A DNA stretch of 64,000 bases from Inia geoffrensis (Eukaryota > Chordata > Mammalia > Artiodactyla > Iniidae): the NCBI GenBank assembly GCA_036417435.1, contig CM070910.1, positions 12,651,501 through 12,715,500 of the forward strand. Direction: 5' to 3'. The notes under the pieces were generated by a model. That model was not told the origin of the DNA and ran no database searches. It saw nothing but the letters and a program-made list of their open reading frames with translations. Below are positions 35,886-48,173 of this stretch, piece after piece. A program made the translations under genes and the position numbers. Each line of letters opens with the position of its first letter. Position 1 is the stretch's first letter.

Positions 35886-36018
35886 TTTATTTTATTTTTT
35901 ACTTTTTGGCCACACCACGTGGCACGTGGGATCTTAGTTCCCCGACCAGGGGTCGAACCCGTGTCCCCTGCTGTGGAAGCTCGGAGTCTTAACTGCTGGA
36001 CCACCAGGGAAGTCCCAG
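35886..36018 (-). mobile_element. CHR-type SINE, short form
   Basis: Antisense: 'tttttggccacaccacgtgg', 'gtgggatcttagttccccga', B-box complement 'gggtcgaacccgtgtcccc', head ending 'ccaccagggaagtccc'. The target duplication CTGCATTTTA is at 35875-35884 and 36019-36028. Confidence 0.92.
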
Positions 36019-36032
36019 CTGCATTTTATTTT

Positions 36033-38115
36033 TAATGGAGAGGCAGAGGAGCTGTTCTGTCCTTCTGGGAGGGAATGCATAACACCAGAAATCATAGTGG
36101 GAGGAAGGCCCTCCTCCAGGCATGGAGGCTTAGCAAATGAGCAGTGAGGTTGTAGACCAGAAGCACAGTACATCTGCATTAGCTTCAGCTGATTTATAAC
36201 AATTCTAGAAACGGGTTTTCATTTTTTATGGAGTAATCCAACTATGAATTTTATAAATTATTCAGACATAGAATAATGAGAATAGTATAGATTCACAATT
36301 TTCAAAAGAATTAAAAAACGATTTTTTAAAAGTCATGGAACCTTTTCTTTGAATGAAAGTATGGCCTGCAGTTCAAGGTGAAACCAGTAAGTGTGGACTT
36401 GCGCAGCTCACCCAGGCTCTCTGTATCCTCCATGGTCTCTTCTCCCTGCATAGAACTCTACCTGCTCTTGGGCATAGAGCAGGTACCCAAGTTCATGAAG
36501 CTCTCATGGGGAGGATTGCTTGTTCAAGGTAACAGAAGGAGGACCACTGGCAATAGCATTTTAAGGCAGGGATGATTCACAGCCTTACTGTGAAAGAAAT
36601 AGGATTTCCTGAGAACTTTTGGGGTGAATACTGCAATAGATAGAAACACTGGCAATCTTTCTTCCCTTGATTACACATGTGTGTGTTTGTGAGAGGCTGA
36701 TGCTGGTAACCTGAGTGAGAATTACTCATTTTCTATCGTAAGGAGAAGAGACCCTTCATGGTTCTTCATTCTTTAAAGGAAGGGCGCCCTGTATTTCCTT
36801 TGTTCTCTTTGGGTTTGTGTCATTTTTTTCAGTTGAATTGACCGGACACAGTCTGTTTCTTGAATGAACAAAATTAAAATATCTTCTTGATTGGCGATGA
36901 TATAATTGACTCTAATAACTCATGAGATGTTTGGGAAGTTAAAGTTAAGCTGCCGGCTTAAATTTGCTTTGTTAGTAATAAGATGTTCTCTACAAACCAA
37001 ATTTAAAAAGATATTTTGGGGACAATTTGAGAAATTGTTAAATCAAAGTGCTGTGTATATGAAATATCATTGTAATATGTTTTCTAATATGACCTCAAAG
37101 TTTTTTCTAAGAAAAATTTTCTAGTTCTCTAAAATAGAGCCAGATGATCCTGAATCCCACGTTTTTCAGTGAATTTTGAGTGAAACAATCTTTGCTTTCT
37201 GTCATTATGTAGCTCTTTCCCCAAAAGAACACAAATGTTAAACAATGAATATTTGAGATGACACCAATCCTTGAGCCTTATAAGTTACTGGTCTTGTTCT
37301 TGAAAGCACTTCTGTGCTTTATGTGCTGGTTTCAAATGCTAAAAATGTCCATGTGGACTTTTACATTATTCTGTACCCTAGGACCTCCTGCTCAACAACT
37401 GAGATAAGAAAAGAATGCTCTTGAGAGCATTAGGGTGCTGTCCAAAATCTCATATATGCCTGATAAAGTTAGTGGAATGTCAGGGTCTCTGCTGTGATTA
37501 AAAGATCTAAATGTGACTTGTCAAGTAGCTCAAATATTAGCTCTAATCCCCATTTGCGCAGAGCTCTAATTTTAGGCTTTGTAGACCCAAAGCTGTATAT
37601 GTAGAATATCCCTTGTCACATTACAAGTTTTCCAAATGAATACAAGAAAACGGAGCAGGAATACACAAGTTACGAGCAGGTATCTCTGGAGTTTGGGCTT
37701 ATGGGTGATTTTTGTTTCCTTTTATTAACTTTTTTTCTTTTGCATTTTAAAGTTTAAAACAATGCAAATATGTATTTTTTAATATCAAAAACTTCATTTT
37801 CTGAAAAGTAGAATAGATGCTGTAGTTATTGGCAGAGCCAACCTTGGAGTAAGGACATGGTGAACAAGGGTCCTGAAGACACCTTGTTCCTTCCAACACT
37901 CAGTAATAGGCACCATGTCAGACGTGCCTGTCAACTTCGGGTTTAAAAATATGCTTATGGTAGGGGTGGTGAATCAGGAGTCTGCTCTTGCAAGAAGCAC
38001 CAAACAACTAGAAATGTAGTGACTCTAGACCAATAGGGAAGAGAAGGGGAAAGCTTCTTGTATAACCTGCATTTAGCATGTGCATCCCATCCTTCCACCC
38101 CTCCCTCCCATCATC
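36033..38115. other. No recognised feature
   Basis: Unique-looking sequence. Open frames at 36378-36575 and 36906-37124 have no supporting signals. Confidence 0.5.
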
Positions 38116-38143
38116 GGGAGGTGGGTGGGAGGTGGGTGGGAGG
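38116..38143 (+). repeat. G-rich short tandem repeat with G-quadruplex pattern
   Basis: Tandem 11-bp units of the form GGTGGGTGGGA give five runs of three G separated by loops of 1 or 4 bases, fitting the canonical G3 N1-7 quadruplex rule on the plus strand. It lies in unique sequence away from the mobile elements. Confidence 0.9.
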
Positions 38144-39219
38144 TCCCTGACAGCCTCTTCTACTTTAACGTTCCTTTGTCTTTAAACCACTGATGCTGCT
38201 ATTTACGAATTAGCATTTTAGGTGGAATACACATTTTTGTCAGTGAGAGGTACAGAAGGGGAGTCTTTCTAGGTGCAGGAAGTTGACACAAATGAACCTG
38301 CAGTCCTGGGAGTTTCTAAGGAGTGTGATGGTGCTTTAGGGAGGGCGGACATAGGTAAAATATGTGATTTTGGTTTCTGGGAGAAGCAGAATAGGGAATG
38401 GTAAAGCTGAGAAGGGACTTTTGTGTTTCGTGTTTGCCTGTCTTCTTTATATCCTCTTCTGTGGCAGCTCCTTCCCCTGGCCTCTCATGCCTGACCTCCT
38501 GCCGCCCTCTGGCTGGTCAGAGACCTAAAATAACACACCATCAAATTGCTCTCTTCCCCTTTCTTTTCTTTCTCCCCGTGCTTCCCTTCATTCTCATCAA
38601 ATGCACATAGAGTTGACAGCATATCAATAATCAAAGCACAGGAAAGTTTGAGAGTCATGAACTTTACCTCCTTCATGTAGCTAATCATTTGGAATGTAGT
38701 CTCTTGAACCATGTCAGGATGAGAGTTGGCCAACACAACTGGCAAAGTTAGGCTGCAGCCAACCAACCGTTAATACACGTGTGCATGTCACAGCAGGGTC
38801 ACTCCTGGCTGGCTGAGAGCATTTGGTGAACAGCCAAGTAGCTTCAGAAAGGACTCAGAGGCATGACCAGATGCACTGCATGGGGTCCAAGAACCCTGGG
38901 AAAGAGGGGCTAAACTTATCTGCAGTTTTGGTTTAGACATGGCAGACTTGACTGATGGACAGAAGGCTTCCAAAAGGACCCGGACTAGAGGGAGAGCACT
39001 GGGTGCCTGGCAAAAGCTAAGATGAGGGAAGTCTGGCAGCATGGGAGGAAGCAGGGCTGTGGGTACAGAGGCTCCTGACCCAGATCCTTCCTGTTCTCTA
39101 CGCCTCCCTGCACAATCACTCTTCTAGGGTGTCTGTGGGTTCTGGAGGGAGAGAGATAAGGTCAAAGGAAAGCATATGTCACTGTGGAGAGTGCTCATTA
39201 AAGTACTGATCAGAAACAG

Positions 39220-39220
<1 letters not shown>
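38144..39220. other. Mostly unique; one candidate exon
   Basis: No repeat recognised. A minus-strand segment at 38668-38752 with splice-like borders is listed separately. Confidence 0.5.
38668..38752 (-). other. Candidate internal exon, minus strand (unidentified)
   Basis: On the minus strand an acceptor-like GGCTGCAG, with a branch-like TTAAC about 15 bases upstream, is followed by 85 bases open in one frame: LTLPVVLANSHPDMVQETTF, then QMISYMKE, ending at GAG|GTAAAG, a reasonable donor. The pyrimidine tract is weak (G-interrupted). The peptide looks like a helical segment, but I do not recognise it and no partner exon is seen. Chance cannot be excluded. Confidence 0.2.

Positions 39221-39259
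<39 letters not shown>
39221..39259. repeat. (GT)n microsatellite
   Basis: About 19 GT units with one interruption near the start (TGTGAGTG). Confidence 0.98.
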
Positions 39260-39260
<1 letters not shown>

Positions 39261-39377
39261 GGGGGGCATGTCTAGAGGAGGTTGGGGGTAGTGCAGGCAG
39301 CCTCCGATGAGCATTGAGGTGGTAGCTGTCCACAGAGCAGAGGATGCCAGCCAGAGCTGCATCATTCAGGGCAGTCG

Positions 39378-39510
39378 TCTTCATCTGTAAAATGGGAATT
39401 AAGACAGCACCAACTTCACAGAGTTATGAAAACTAAATGATTAATGCGTGTACAGCATTTAGCATATGCCAGCACAAAGTGATAAACAGGGTTTAATAAA
39501 TGTTGGCTAT
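39378..39510 (+). repeat. MIR-type SINE, 3' part
   Basis: Sense MIR: 'ttcatctgtaaaatgggaat', 'acttcacagagttatgaaaa', 'gtacagcatttagcatatgc', then 'taataaatgttggctattgt'. A good match to the MIR core and LINE-like tail. Confidence 0.9.
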
Positions 39511-41419
39511 TGTTATTTTCATCATTGTTGCTTTTGTGAGATCCCTTCTCTCTGCTTACCTTCTACTTATTTTCAAGCGGTTGCATAGTTTGATTTTATG
39601 TGATGTAATAAAATGGATTTTGCCAGTGTTTTTGTTTTTAATCAGAGAAATTACTTCTCGGGATGTAATAGAAAAGGGTTAGATTACACCTTAAGTACAT
39701 TGAACTTGAGCAAAGTTTGAAAAATGATTGTGGCCTCTCCAAGTTGAATAAAAAAAATTAGGCACGAATGTCATTTTTTTGCTCTAAGAAGATCGTGGGA
39801 ATAACTAATAACACTTGGTAGAGGTTAATATAGTATTTAAGGCAGTAATTTTAACAGTTTTGAACTCATTTTTAAAGACATAATTGGAATACTTTTCAAT
39901 AGACATCAGTCTTTATTTCTTAGGAAATTACAATGATTAACTGCAGGCAGCTTCTCTTATTGTTATTTGAAGACAATAGGAGTCTGTTGAGGATTGGTGG
40001 GGCACAAAATGAATGATACATGTTTTATTAAAGACTTCACTGCTGAAACATTTTTCATCACTCTTTTTGTCTGGCTACAATTTATGTATTCAAGGCATAG
40101 TCTTCAAATGCAGCTTTTTTTTACTGTATTTGGCCTAGAAAATGAATTCAAGTGAAGGAGTAGAATGATGCTTTTCCTAGGGCTAAGATATAGATTTTTC
40201 TTTTGAGGGGCTATAGATTTTTTTTTTTCCTCAAAAGAAAATGATGTTACACTTGCAGAACTCTGTGAAAGTTGAAAAGAGAATTTTGTTCCTTTTGTTC
40301 CTGCTTTGGGTATTTTCAGGATTCTCCTTCTGCTTCCTTATGAAATCGTGCACTAGACAAGCACAAGAATATCACTCTCATTATTCAGGCATTTGAAATT
40401 ACTCTTTCCCTTGGAAATGAGATATTCAAATCATCGAGTGTTAGAGAAACTGTGCATGGGTGTTAGAGTAAACGGATCTTGATCTGCCCTCTCAGCATGA
40501 GGCCTTCTGGAGGTGGTAAAGTGGTTTTAATCAGTGGGAAACAGCACCCGATTTCTACAAGATCTTCCCAAGCTCAGAATGATTTAGATAGTAATCTGGG
40601 TCTGATTACCGCCCAGATAAGCATCTGCAGTCACATTTCCCTGGACGTGGGTGGCATTGTTTTTTAAATTTCGGTATTACTATAAAAGTTGTCTGGCTTT
40701 TACCCCTATCAGTTCTCTTGACTTAGAGGATGGGAAAACTTCTTTGTGCTCTTTCTGGCTGGAATGTCTAGTTAGAGATTCATTCTGCTGGCTGTGATCA
40801 AGTTACATACACTGATACCCCAAATTTTCTTGATTTGGCCCTCAACTAAACAATACCAGGGCTGTGAGGTCCAACAGTAAAAAGAAAAATTTTAAAACGA
40901 ATTTAATATACTATGAAGTTCTTGTACAAATGCTAATTACTACAACGTGAAACAATGCTGTTTTCACTGTTTTGGGAAGTAGAAATCTTGTTCTGGGGAG
41001 AAAGAAAGAGCTGGTTTATTACTAGGTACACTAAGTGCAAAGACAAACTTGAACAGAAGTTAATGACTTGGCATCCAATACAGCTAACATTCATCTACTT
41101 TTACATTGTTTCTGTTGAACTATTATAATTTCAAATCATTATAGTTGGAAAATATTTAGATAAAACACAATGTCACATTACTTTTCAATTTAAAATAACA
41201 AAACTGGAACTTTAAGCCACACAGTGTGAACAATGTGGAGTGCAGGTTGTAGGAGAGAAAAAAAGATGTCTAGATGTATTTGACATGAAAATAGAGGGTT
41301 TTTTACTGCAGTATGATATTCACAGTATCTTTATACTTAAATTTTGGCCACAGAAGTAGTCTTACTGGTTATATACACTTGGATAGATTTCCATCCAAAA
41401 AGAAAAGATGATTAAAAAC
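39511..41419. other. No recognised feature
   Basis: Unique-looking sequence. 40540-40660 is less AT-rich than its surroundings and could be a conserved non-coding element, but that cannot be judged from one genome. Confidence 0.45.
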
Positions 41420-41428
41420 ACCTACCTT

Positions 41429-41621
41429 GGGACTTCCCTGGTGGTCCAGTGGTTAAGACTTCACCTTCCAACGCAGAGGTTGTGGGTTCAACCCCTGGTC
41501 AGGGAGCTAAGATCTCACATGCCTTGTGGTCAAAAAACCAAAACATAAAACAGAAGCAATATTGTAACAAATTCAATAAAGACTTTAAAAATGGTCCACA
41601 TCAAAAACTCTTAAAAAAAAT
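41429..41621 (+). mobile_element. CHR-2-like SINE with complete 3' tail
   Basis: Sense copy: 'gggacttccctggtggtcca', B-box 'gggttcaacccctgg', 'gggagctaagatctcacatg', then the family-specific tail 'tcaataaagactttaaaaat' and 'ggtccacatcaaaaa'. The short duplication ACCTACCT is at 41420-41427 and 41622-41629. Confidence 0.92.
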
Positions 41622-41629
41622 ACCTACCT

Positions 41630-42165
41630 CACTCAGCCATAAAAACGAATGAAATAATGCCATTTGCAGCAACGTGGATGGACGTAGAGATTACCATACT
41701 AAGTGAAGTCAGGCAGAGAAAGATAAATATCATATGATAATGCTTATATGTGGAATATTAAAAAAAGATTCATATGAACTTACTTACAAACCAGAAATAT
41801 TCTCACAGACATAGAAAACAAACATGTTTACCAAAGGGGAAGGGGGGGGAGGAATTAATTAGGAGCTTCAGATTAAAATGTGCACATTACTATATATCAA
41901 ATAGATAAACAACAAGGACCTAGTGTATAGCACAGGGAACTCCGCTCAATATTCTATAATAACCTATGTGGGAAGACAATCTAAAAAAGAATAGATAGTT
42001 ATATAGGTATAACTGAATCACTTTGCTGTACATCTGAAACTAACACAACATTGTAAATCAACTATACTTCAATAAAAAACCATAATATATATCTATACTA
42101 TAACTGAATCTCTTTGCTGTACACCTGAAACATTGTAAATTAATTATACTTCAATAAAAAATAAA
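41630..42165 (+). mobile_element. 5'-truncated L1 3' end with duplicated tail
   Basis: Sense L1 starting inside the end of ORF2 ('cactcagccataaaaacgaa', 'caacgtggatggacgtagag') followed by the cetartiodactyl 3'UTR ('gacctagtgtatagcacagg', 'gtataactgaatcactttgc', 'atacttcaataaaaaa'). The last 60-70 bp occur twice, at 42007-42079 and 42098-42161. Confidence 0.88.
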
Positions 42166-42196
42166 AATTATAAAAAGGAAAAGTGGAAATGTATTT

Positions 42197-42406
42197 GTTG
42201 TTGTTGTTGTTGTTGCGGTACGCGGGCCTCTCACTGTTGTGGCCTCTCCCCTTGCGGAGCACAGGCTCCAGACTTGCAGGCTCAGCGGCCATGCCTCATG
42301 GGCCTAGCCGCTCCGCGGCATGTGGGATCTTCCCGGACTGGGGCACGAACCCGTGTCCCCTGCATCGGCAGGCAGACTCTCAACCACTGTGCCACCAGGG
42401 AAGCCC
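42197..42406 (-). mobile_element. Cetacean tRNA-Glu SINE with (CAA)n tail
   Basis: Antisense copy, full body and head ending 'ccaccagggaagccc'. In element orientation its tail is (CAA)n rather than poly-A (TTG units at 42196-42213). A perfect 12-bp duplication GGAAATGTATTT is at 42185-42196 and 42407-42418. Confidence 0.95.
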
Positions 42407-42418
42407 GGAAATGTATTT

Positions 42419-43715
42419 TGAGGAATGTTCAAGAGATTAGAATATTATTTTTATTTTATCTTTTAGAAAATGTTCAATTCTGGGGGAATCTCAGTTTAAT
42501 GATTTCCTGCTAGCTTACTACCCAAGTTTTCCTATTTTCTATGAGATACAACTTTCTGTCTCATTCTCCAGGAGAGACACTGGGTAATTATTATGATGAG
42601 CAAGTTACTATTTTGCGGCCTCTTCTTGGGGTTGATGTGGTAGGACTCTGACTTCCTCCCAGGCAGTTGAGTCCTGGCAGAAATCTGATGACCTCTTTCT
42701 TGTCTTTTTCTTGTACAGATCAGAAGCAACAGAACTGGAACGAGGAAGTTCATAGCTTTTTGGTATGTAATTGAGAACTCTTCAAAACTAATTCTTTCTT
42801 TTGGTGATATTCATGACCTGAACAGCCCGTACTCCACTTTGTTATTCTAATTTGTGAACCAAATTATAATAGCCTAGGTATATTTACCCCAAGGCTAGGA
42901 TTAATGCAGAGAGAAGCTAATGGTATTCATAAATAACCAACTGTATTTGGTCCTCTGGATTTCCCTTGAAAACGGATTCTTGACAGCGATTACATTTCAG
43001 TAGGAGAGCAGTTTAGAAAAGCAATTTATTTATGGAATTATCTTGTTTGAGCCCCTTAGTTAGTGGTCAGGGACATACCAAACTGTCAAGGTACCATAGA
43101 ATTGTAATTATGTGAAGAATCTATTTTATAAGCAACTATGGGTTTAGATACCCATATGTAAATTGAAAGTTCTAGAAATGAGGCGTTTACTAATATAAAT
43201 TTACTAAGGACTATAATGAAATATTTATATTTAGTAATTATTATATCAATATAAAAGTAAAATAATCTTAAGATGTTCTCATCTTTAAAGTTCATCCCTA
43301 GTGATCTAGGTAAGACTGGAGTTCTACAAATATACATCTAATTTTTCTCATTATTCCTTTAACTTCCTGTTTATAAAATGACTCAAAAAGAATGTCTTAG
43401 TTCCTCACTGGGACACCTATCTCTTGTTTAGTTTAACTCCGCTTATAACTTGCCAGAGAATACAAGAGAAGCATTCTTTTCACAGCTATCTATCAAGAAT
43501 ACCTTCTTTTGTGACTCCATGGATATAATGAAATAGTAGTAATTTTTCAGAAAATATTAGTATATTAATTCAAGAGCTATTATGTTTCTATGAAGTGAAG
43601 AAACAGTAGTAATAATAATCACTTTTCTCCCCAGTATGTACTTTCTACCACTTCCAATTACCTAGCAACTGCCTTTGAAACGTTGTTACTCATGACTCAT
43701 TAGTCACCATTATTT
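42419..43715. other. Mostly unique; one candidate micro-exon
   Basis: No repeat recognised. The region holds the strongest pair of splice-like signals on the plus strand, at 42719-42762. Confidence 0.5.
42719..42762 (+). other. Candidate 44-bp internal exon, plus strand (unidentified)
   Basis: A strong acceptor (pyrimidine-rich 42694-42714, then TTGTACAG) and a donor TTTTTG|GTATGT enclose 44 bases. One frame reads QKQQNWNEEVHSFL and another reads IRSNRTGTRKFIAF; the third has a stop. Size and borders fit a small internal exon, but nothing identifies the gene and short splice-bounded segments arise by chance. Confidence 0.25.
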
Positions 43716-44087
43716 TTAAAGAATATCTTTATAGGAGTATAATTGCTTTACAATGGTGTGTTAGTTTCTGCTTTATAACTAAGTGAATCAGCTATACATA
43801 TACATATACCCCCATATCTCCTCCCGCTTGCGTCTCCCTCCCACCCTCCCTATCCCACCCCTCTAGGTGGTCACAAAGCACTGAGCTGATCTCTCTGTGC
43901 TATGTGGCTGCTTCCCACTAGCTATCTATTTTACATTTGGCAGTGTATATATGTCCATGCCGCTCTCTCACTTCGTCCCAGCTTACCCTTCCCCCTCCCC
44001 ATGTCCTCAAGTCCACTCTCTACGTCTGAGTCTTTATTCCTGTCCTGTCCCTAGGTTCATCAGAACCTTTTTTTTTTTTTTTTTTTT

Positions 44088-47000
44088 TTAGATTCCATAT
44101 ATATGTGTTAGCATACGGTATTTGTTTTTCTCTTTCTGACTTACTTCGCTCTGTATAATGGACTTTAGGTCCATCCACCTCACTACAAACACTCAATTTT
44201 GTTTCTTTTTATGGCTGAGTAATATTCCACTGTATATATGTGCCACATCTTCTTTATCCATTTACCTGTCGATGGACTCTTAGGTTGCTTCCATGTCCTG
44301 GCTATTGTAAATAGAGCTGTAATGAACATTGTGGTACATGATTCTTTTTTTTTTTTTTTGTGGTACACAGGCCTCTCACTGTTGTGGCCTCTCCTGTTGT
44401 GGAGCACGGGCTCCGGACCTACAGGCTCAGTGGCCGTGGCTCATGGGCCTAGCTGCTTCGCGGCATGTGGGATCTTCCCGGACTGGGGCACGAACCCGTG
44501 TCCCCTGCATCGGCAGGCGGACTCTCAACCACTGTGCCACCAGGGAAGCCTGACTCTTTTGGAATTATGGTTTTCTCAAGGTATATACCCAGTAGTGGGA
44601 TTGCTGGGTCGTATGGTAGTTCGATTTTTAGTTTTTTAAGGAACCTCCATATGGTTCTCCATAGTGGCTGTATCAATTTACATTCCCACAAACAATGCAA
44701 GAGGGTTCTCTTTTCTCCGCACCCTTTATAGTATTTATTGTTTGTAGATATTTTGATGAAGGCCATTCTGACTGGTGTGCAGTGATAACTCATTGTAGTT
44801 TTGATTTGCATTTCTCTAATGATTAGTGATGTTGAGCATCCTTTCATGTGTTTGTTGGCAATCTGTATATCTTCTTTGGAGAAATGTCTGTTTAGGTCTT
44901 CTGCCCAGTTTTTGATTGGGTTTTTTTTTGATATTGAGCTGCATGAGCTGCTTGTAAACTTTGGAGATGAATCCTTTGTCAGTTGCTTCATTTGCAAATG
45001 TTTTCTCCCATTCTGAGGGTTGTCTTTTCGTCTTTTTATGGTTTCCCTTGCTGTGCAAAAGCTTTTAAGTTTCATTAGGTCCCATTTGTTTATTTTTGTT
45101 TTTATTTCCATTACTCTAGGAGGTGGGTCAAAAAGGATCTTGCTGTGATTTATGTCATAGAGTTTTCTGCCTATGTTTTCCTCTAAGAGTTTTATAGTGT
45201 CTGGCCTTACATTTAGGTCTTTAATCCATTTTGAGTTTATTTTTGTGTATGGTGTTAGGGAGTGTTCTAATTTCATTCTTTTACATGTAGCTGTCCAGTT
45301 TTCCCAGCACCACTTATTGAAGAGGCTATCTTTTCTCCATTGTATATTCTTGCCTCCTTTATCAAAAATAAGGTGACCATATGTGTGTGGGTTTATCTCT
45401 GGGCTTTCTATCCTGTTCCATTGATCTACATTTCTGTTTTTGTGCCAGTACCATACTGTCTTGATTACTGTAGCTTTGTAGTATAGTCTGAAGTCAGGGA
45501 GCCTGATTCCTCCAGCTCTGTTTTTCTTTCTCAAGATTGCTTTGGCTATTCAGGGTCTTTTGTGTTTCCATACAAATTGAGCAATCTTTTGTTCTAGTTC
45601 TGTGAAAAATGCCTTTGGTAGTTTGATAGGGATTTCCTTGAATCTGTAGATTGCTTTGGGTGGTATAGTCGTTTTGACAATGTTGATTCTTCCAATCCAA
45701 GAACGTGGTATATCGCTCCATCTGTTTGTATCATCTTTAATTTCTTTCATCAGTGTCTTATGGTTTTCTGCATACCAAAAACTTTTGTCTTTTGTCTCCT
45801 TAGGTAGGTTTATTCCTAGGTATTTTATTCTTTTTGTTGCAATGGTAAATGGGAGTGTTTCATTAATTTCTCTTTCAGATTTTTCATCATTAGTGTATAG
45901 GAATGCCAGAGATTTCTGTGCATTAATTTTGTATGCTGCTACTTTACCAAATTCATTGATTACCTCTAGTAGTTTTATGGTAGCATCTTTAGGATTCTCT
46001 ATGTATAGTATCATGTCATCTGCAAACAGTGACAGCTTTACTTCTTTTCTGATTTGGATTCCTCTTATTTCTTTTTCTTCTCTGATTGCTGTGGCTAAAA
46101 CTTCTAAAACAATGTTGAGTAATAGTGGTGAGAGTGGGCAACCTTGTCTTTTCCTGATCTTAGTGGAAATGGTTTCAGTTTTTCACCATTGAGGATGATG
46201 TTGACTGTGGGTTTGTCATATATGGCCTTTATTATGTTGAAAAAAGTTCCCTCTATGCCTACTTTCTGGAGGATTTTTATCATAAATTGGAGTTGAATTT
46301 TGTTGAAAGCTTTTTCTGCATCTATTGAGATGATCATATGGTGTTTCTCCTTCAATTTGGTAATGTGGTTTATCACATTGACTGATTTGCATATATTGAA
46401 GAATCCTTGCGTTCCTGGGATAAACCCCCTTGATCATGGTGTATGACCCTTTTAATGTGCTATGGGATTCTGTTTGCTGGTATTTTGTTGAGGACTTTTG
46501 CATCTATGTTCATCAGTGATATTAGCCTGTAGTTTTCTTTTTTTGTGACCTCTTTGTCTGGTTTTGGTATCAGGGTGATGGTGGCCTCGTAGAATGAGTT
46601 TGGGAGTGTCCCTCCTCTGCTATATTTTGGAAGTTTGAGAAGGATAAGTGTTAGCTCTTCTTTAAATGTTTGATAGAATTTGCCTGTGAAGCCATCTGGT
46701 CTTGAGCTTTTGTTTTCTGGAAGATTTTTAATCACAGTCTCAATTTGAGTGCTTGTGACTGGTCTGTTTATATTTTCTATTTCTTCCTGGTTCAGTCTTG
46801 GAAGGTTGTGCTTTTCTAAGAATTTGTCCATTTCTTCCAGGTTGTCCATTTTATTGGCACATAGTTGATTTTAGTAATCTCTTACGATCCTTTGTATTTC
46901 TGCAGTGTCACTTATTCCTTCTCCTTTTTCATTTCTAATTCTATTGATTTGAGTCTTCTCTGTTTTTTTCTTGATGAGTCTGGCTAATGGTTTATCAATT

Positions 47001-48113
47001 TTGTTTATCTTCTCAGAAAACATGCTTTCAGTTTTATTGATCTTTGTTATTGTTTCCTTCATTTCTTTTTCATTTATTTCTGATCTGATCTTTATGATTT
47101 CTTTCCTTCTGCTAACTTTGGGGTTTCTTTGTTCTCCTTTCTCTAATTGCTTTAGGTGCAAGGTTAGGTTGTTTATTTGAGGTGTTTCTTGTTTCTTGAG
47201 GTAGCATTGTATTGCTGTAAACATCCCTCTTAGAACTTTTTTGCTGCATCCCATAAGTTTTGGGTCATCGTGTTTTCATTGTCATTTGTTTCTAGGTATT
47301 TTCTGATTTCTTCTTTGATTTCTTCAGTGATCTCTTGGCTATTTAGTAGTGTATTGTTTAGCCTCCATGTGTTTGTATTTTTTACAGATTTTTTTTTCTG
47401 TAATTGATGTCTAGTCTCATAGCGTTGTGGTCAGAAAAGATATTTGATGCGATTTTAATTTTCTTAAATTTACCAAGGCTTGATTTGTGACCCAAGATAT
47501 GATCTGTCCTGGAGAATGTTCCATGAGCACTTGAGAAGAAAGTGTATTCTGTTGTTTTTTGGATGGAATGTCCTATAAATATCAATTAAGTCCATCCTCT
47601 TTAATGTATCATTTAAAGCGTGTGTTTCCTTATTTATTTTCATTTTGCATGATCTGTCCATTGGTGAAATTGGGATGTTAATGTCCCCTACTATGATTGC
47701 GTTACTGTCGATTTCCCATTTTATGGCTGTTAGCATTTGCCTTATGTATTGAGATGCTCCTATGTTGGGTGCATAAATATTTACCATTGTTATATCTTCT
47801 TCTTTGATTGATTCCTTGATCATTATGTAGTGTCCTTCTTTGTCTATTTTAATAGTCTTTATTTTAAAGTCTATTTTGTGTGATATGAGAATTCCTACTC
47901 CAGCTTTCTTTTGATTTCCATTTGCATGGAATATATTTTTCCACCCCTCACTTTCAGTCTGTATGTGTCCCTAGGTCTGAAGTGGGTCTCTTGTAGACAG
48001 CATATATACACATCTTGTTTTTGTATCCATTCAGCCAGCCTGTGTCTTTTGGTTGGAACATTTAATCCATTTACCTTTAAAGTAGTTATCAATATGTATG
48101 TTCCTATTACCAT
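44088..48113 (-). pseudogene. L1-B ORF2 (endonuclease-reverse transcriptase), disrupted
   Basis: The endonuclease domain begins at 48113 (MVIGTYILITTLKVNGLN) and includes LQETHFRPRDT, VGDINIPISPMDR (the usual DFN is altered to DIN) and SDHNAMRLD near 47425. The reverse transcriptase region includes [10 protein letters not shown] near 46690, [11 protein letters not shown] near 46310 and FADDMILY near 46015. Frameshifts break it into about eight pieces, for example just before the SPLLF block near 46150. The longest uninterrupted piece, 45534 down to 44449, covers the C-terminal third, then reads into the SINE at 44349-44550. The C-terminal motif has lost its first Cys ([18 protein letters not shown]). 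The normal stop, TAA, is at 44088-44090. Confidence 0.93.
44349..44550 (-). mobile_element. Cetacean tRNA-Glu SINE inside L1-B ORF2
   Basis: Antisense copy with poly-T, 'gtggtacacaggcctctcac', B-box complement 'ggcacgaacccgtgtcccc' and head ending 'ccaccagggaagcc'. The target duplication TGATTCTTTT (44339-44348) / TGACTCTTTT (44551-44560) shows the L1 was already in place. Confidence 0.95.
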
Positions 48114-48173
48114 TTTCTTAATTGTTTTGAGTTTGTTATTGTAGGTCTTTTCCTTCTCTTGTGTTTCCTTCCC

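Noticed and set aside
39221..39259. Regularly spaced repeat that might suggest an array
   Set aside because: Simple GT dinucleotide repeat; no spacer structure and the context is eukaryotic.
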